This document shows, piece after piece, positions 5,738-6,015 of a stretch of DNA of 6,015 bases. The position numbers and the translations under genes are program-made. Positions within the stretch are counted from its first letter, which is position 1. Each line of letters starts with the position of its first letter. Under the pieces are notes generated by a model. The model was given only the letters and a program-made list of their open reading frames with translations. It did no database searches and was not told the DNA's origin. Source of the stretch: an uncultured Ruminococcus sp. (GTDB lineage: Bacteria; Bacillota; Clostridia; Oscillospirales; Ruminococcaceae); assembly GCF_934476685.1 (NCBI RefSeq), contig NZ_CAKSNX010000031.1:1-6015 (forward strand). The letters are read 5' to 3'.

Positions 5738-5866
5738 CTAACGAAATTGCTTATCCTTTCCTGTGCGGTTTTCATACTTATCTGCCTGTCCTGCTGCTGT
5801 ACAAAGACACATAACAGTTATGCCGATAAAAGCTCCGACAAACAAGCCAATAAAAAATCCTACCAT
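5738..5866 (-). CDS. DUF3789-like small membrane protein
   Basis: This is a 42-codon gene with AGGAGG (5873-5878) six bases before ATG 5866. The product begins MVGFFIGLFVGAFIGITVMC, a single hydrophobic, glycine-rich membrane segment (about residues 2-22), followed by LCTAAGQADKYENR and a short basic tail. The small-protein family DUF3789, common in Firmicute mobile elements, has just this form: one membrane segment, then a CLCTAAGQAD-type motif. Its function is not known. It may be the first gene of the R3 transcript, 62 bases upstream of R3. The recognition is from memory of the family pattern, and the match through MCLCTAAGQAD is strong. Confidence 0.82.
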   Translation of the reverse strand: MVGFFIGLFVGAFIGITVMCLCTAAGQADKYENRTGKDKQFR

Positions 5867-5910
5867 TTTACCCCTCCTATGCTGCGTCCTTTGACGATTG
5901 AAATTCCCTG

Positions 5911-5938
5911 AAAATATCTTCTGTATTTCTATTGTTAA
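5911..5938 (-). promoter_or_regulatory. Possible promoter for the DUF3789-like gene
   Basis: On the minus strand TTAACA (5933-5938) and TATTTT (5911-5916) are 16 bases apart, about 45 bases before the start codon. The -35 matches five of six positions and the -10 four of six, so this is only a candidate. Confidence 0.3.
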
Positions 5939-5960
5939 AGTTGTATCGTCTATAATAAAT

Positions 5961-5990
5961 TAGACAGAAAACATTTAGCCGTGGTATAAT
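5961..5990 (+). promoter_or_regulatory. Divergent plus-strand promoter
   Basis: TAGACA (5961-5966) and TATAAT (5985-5990) are 18 bases apart, with TGG before the -10 giving an extended -10. Five-base inverted arms GTCTA and TAGAC (5948-5965) overlap the -35 and could bind a regulator. Transcription would start near 5997, just before the RBS, leaving a very short leader. Confidence 0.7.
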
Positions 5991-6011
5991 AGAAAAAAGG
6001 AGGAAAATAAA

Positions 6012-6015
6012 ATGG
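6012..6015 (+). CDS. Start of a divergent gene, only the first codon visible
   Basis: ATG at 6012-6014 follows AAAGGAGG (5996-6003) by eight bases and a good plus-strand promoter by about 20 bases. The product cannot be known from this window. A regulator divergent from a recombinase operon would be a common arrangement, but that is only a guess. Confidence 0.6.

Larger units (their letters stand above)
822..5866 (-). mobile_element. Serine-recombinase module of an integrative element (ends not visible)
   Basis: Two complete large serine recombinases, one recombinase lacking the catalytic domain, a toxin-antitoxin pair and a DUF3789-like small protein all lie on the minus strand with short gaps or overlaps. 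Large serine recombinases of this zinc-ribbon type are known to excise and integrate conjugative or mobilisable elements and prophages, and sets of adjacent serine recombinases are known from some Gram-positive elements (for example the ccrA/ccrB pair of SCCmec). That this is one element is inference. No relaxase, coupling protein or phage structural gene is in the window, so conjugative, mobilisable and phage-like cannot be told apart. The coordinates mark the module, not the element; no attachment-site pair or target-site duplication could be assigned. Confidence 0.6.

Noticed and set aside
5588..5911. 107-codon plus-strand open frame opposite R3 and the DUF3789-like gene
   Set aside because: It is antisense to two supported genes. 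Its hydrophobic stretch is a by-product of the opposite strand, and no good RBS was seen.
1..6015. CRISPR array, tRNA or rRNA genes
   Set aside because: No regularly spaced repeats, cloverleaf-like sequence or rRNA-like stretches were seen on either strand by eye.

Overview
The window looks like part of an integrative mobile element from a low-to-moderate GC Firmicute, most likely a gut Clostridia or Ruminococcus-type organism. The reasons are strong AGGAGG-type ribosome binding sites, TTG start use, extended -10 promoters of Gram-positive type, large serine recombinases with zinc ribbons, a DUF3789 small protein and an amidoligase. The genus is inference. No rRNA, tRNA or CRISPR array was seen, and neither end of the element could be placed.

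Almost everything is on the minus strand, so it reads from right to left. From the right edge the order is: a tiny DUF3789-like membrane protein (5738-5866); a complete large serine recombinase, here called R3 (4128-5675); a Phd/YefM antitoxin (3807-4073) and an overlapping RelE/ParE toxin (3374-3814) under their own strong promoter and closed by a terminator (3355-3390); a serine-recombinase-like protein without its catalytic domain, R2 (2377-3288); a second complete large serine recombinase, R1 (822-2438), whose start lies inside R2; and an amidoligase that begins with TTG (764) and runs off the left edge. At the far right a divergent plus-strand promoter, ribosome binding site and ATG (6012) mark the start of another gene, of which only four bases are visible.

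The working interpretation is an excision/integration module. R1 and R3 carry the catalytic serine and arginines. R2 keeps only the DNA-binding recombinase domain, zinc ribbon and coiled-coil part, and may act as a partner, directionality factor or regulator. The toxin-antitoxin pair, placed between R3 and R2, probably helps keep the element in its host. The upstream regions of R2 and R3 are related to each other without gaps (36 of 52 positions) and share a block, TTGTGGTATC-n-TTGT, that doubles as a possible extended -10 promoter and could be an operator or recombination site. The most interesting items are the catalytic-domain-less recombinase and this shared box.
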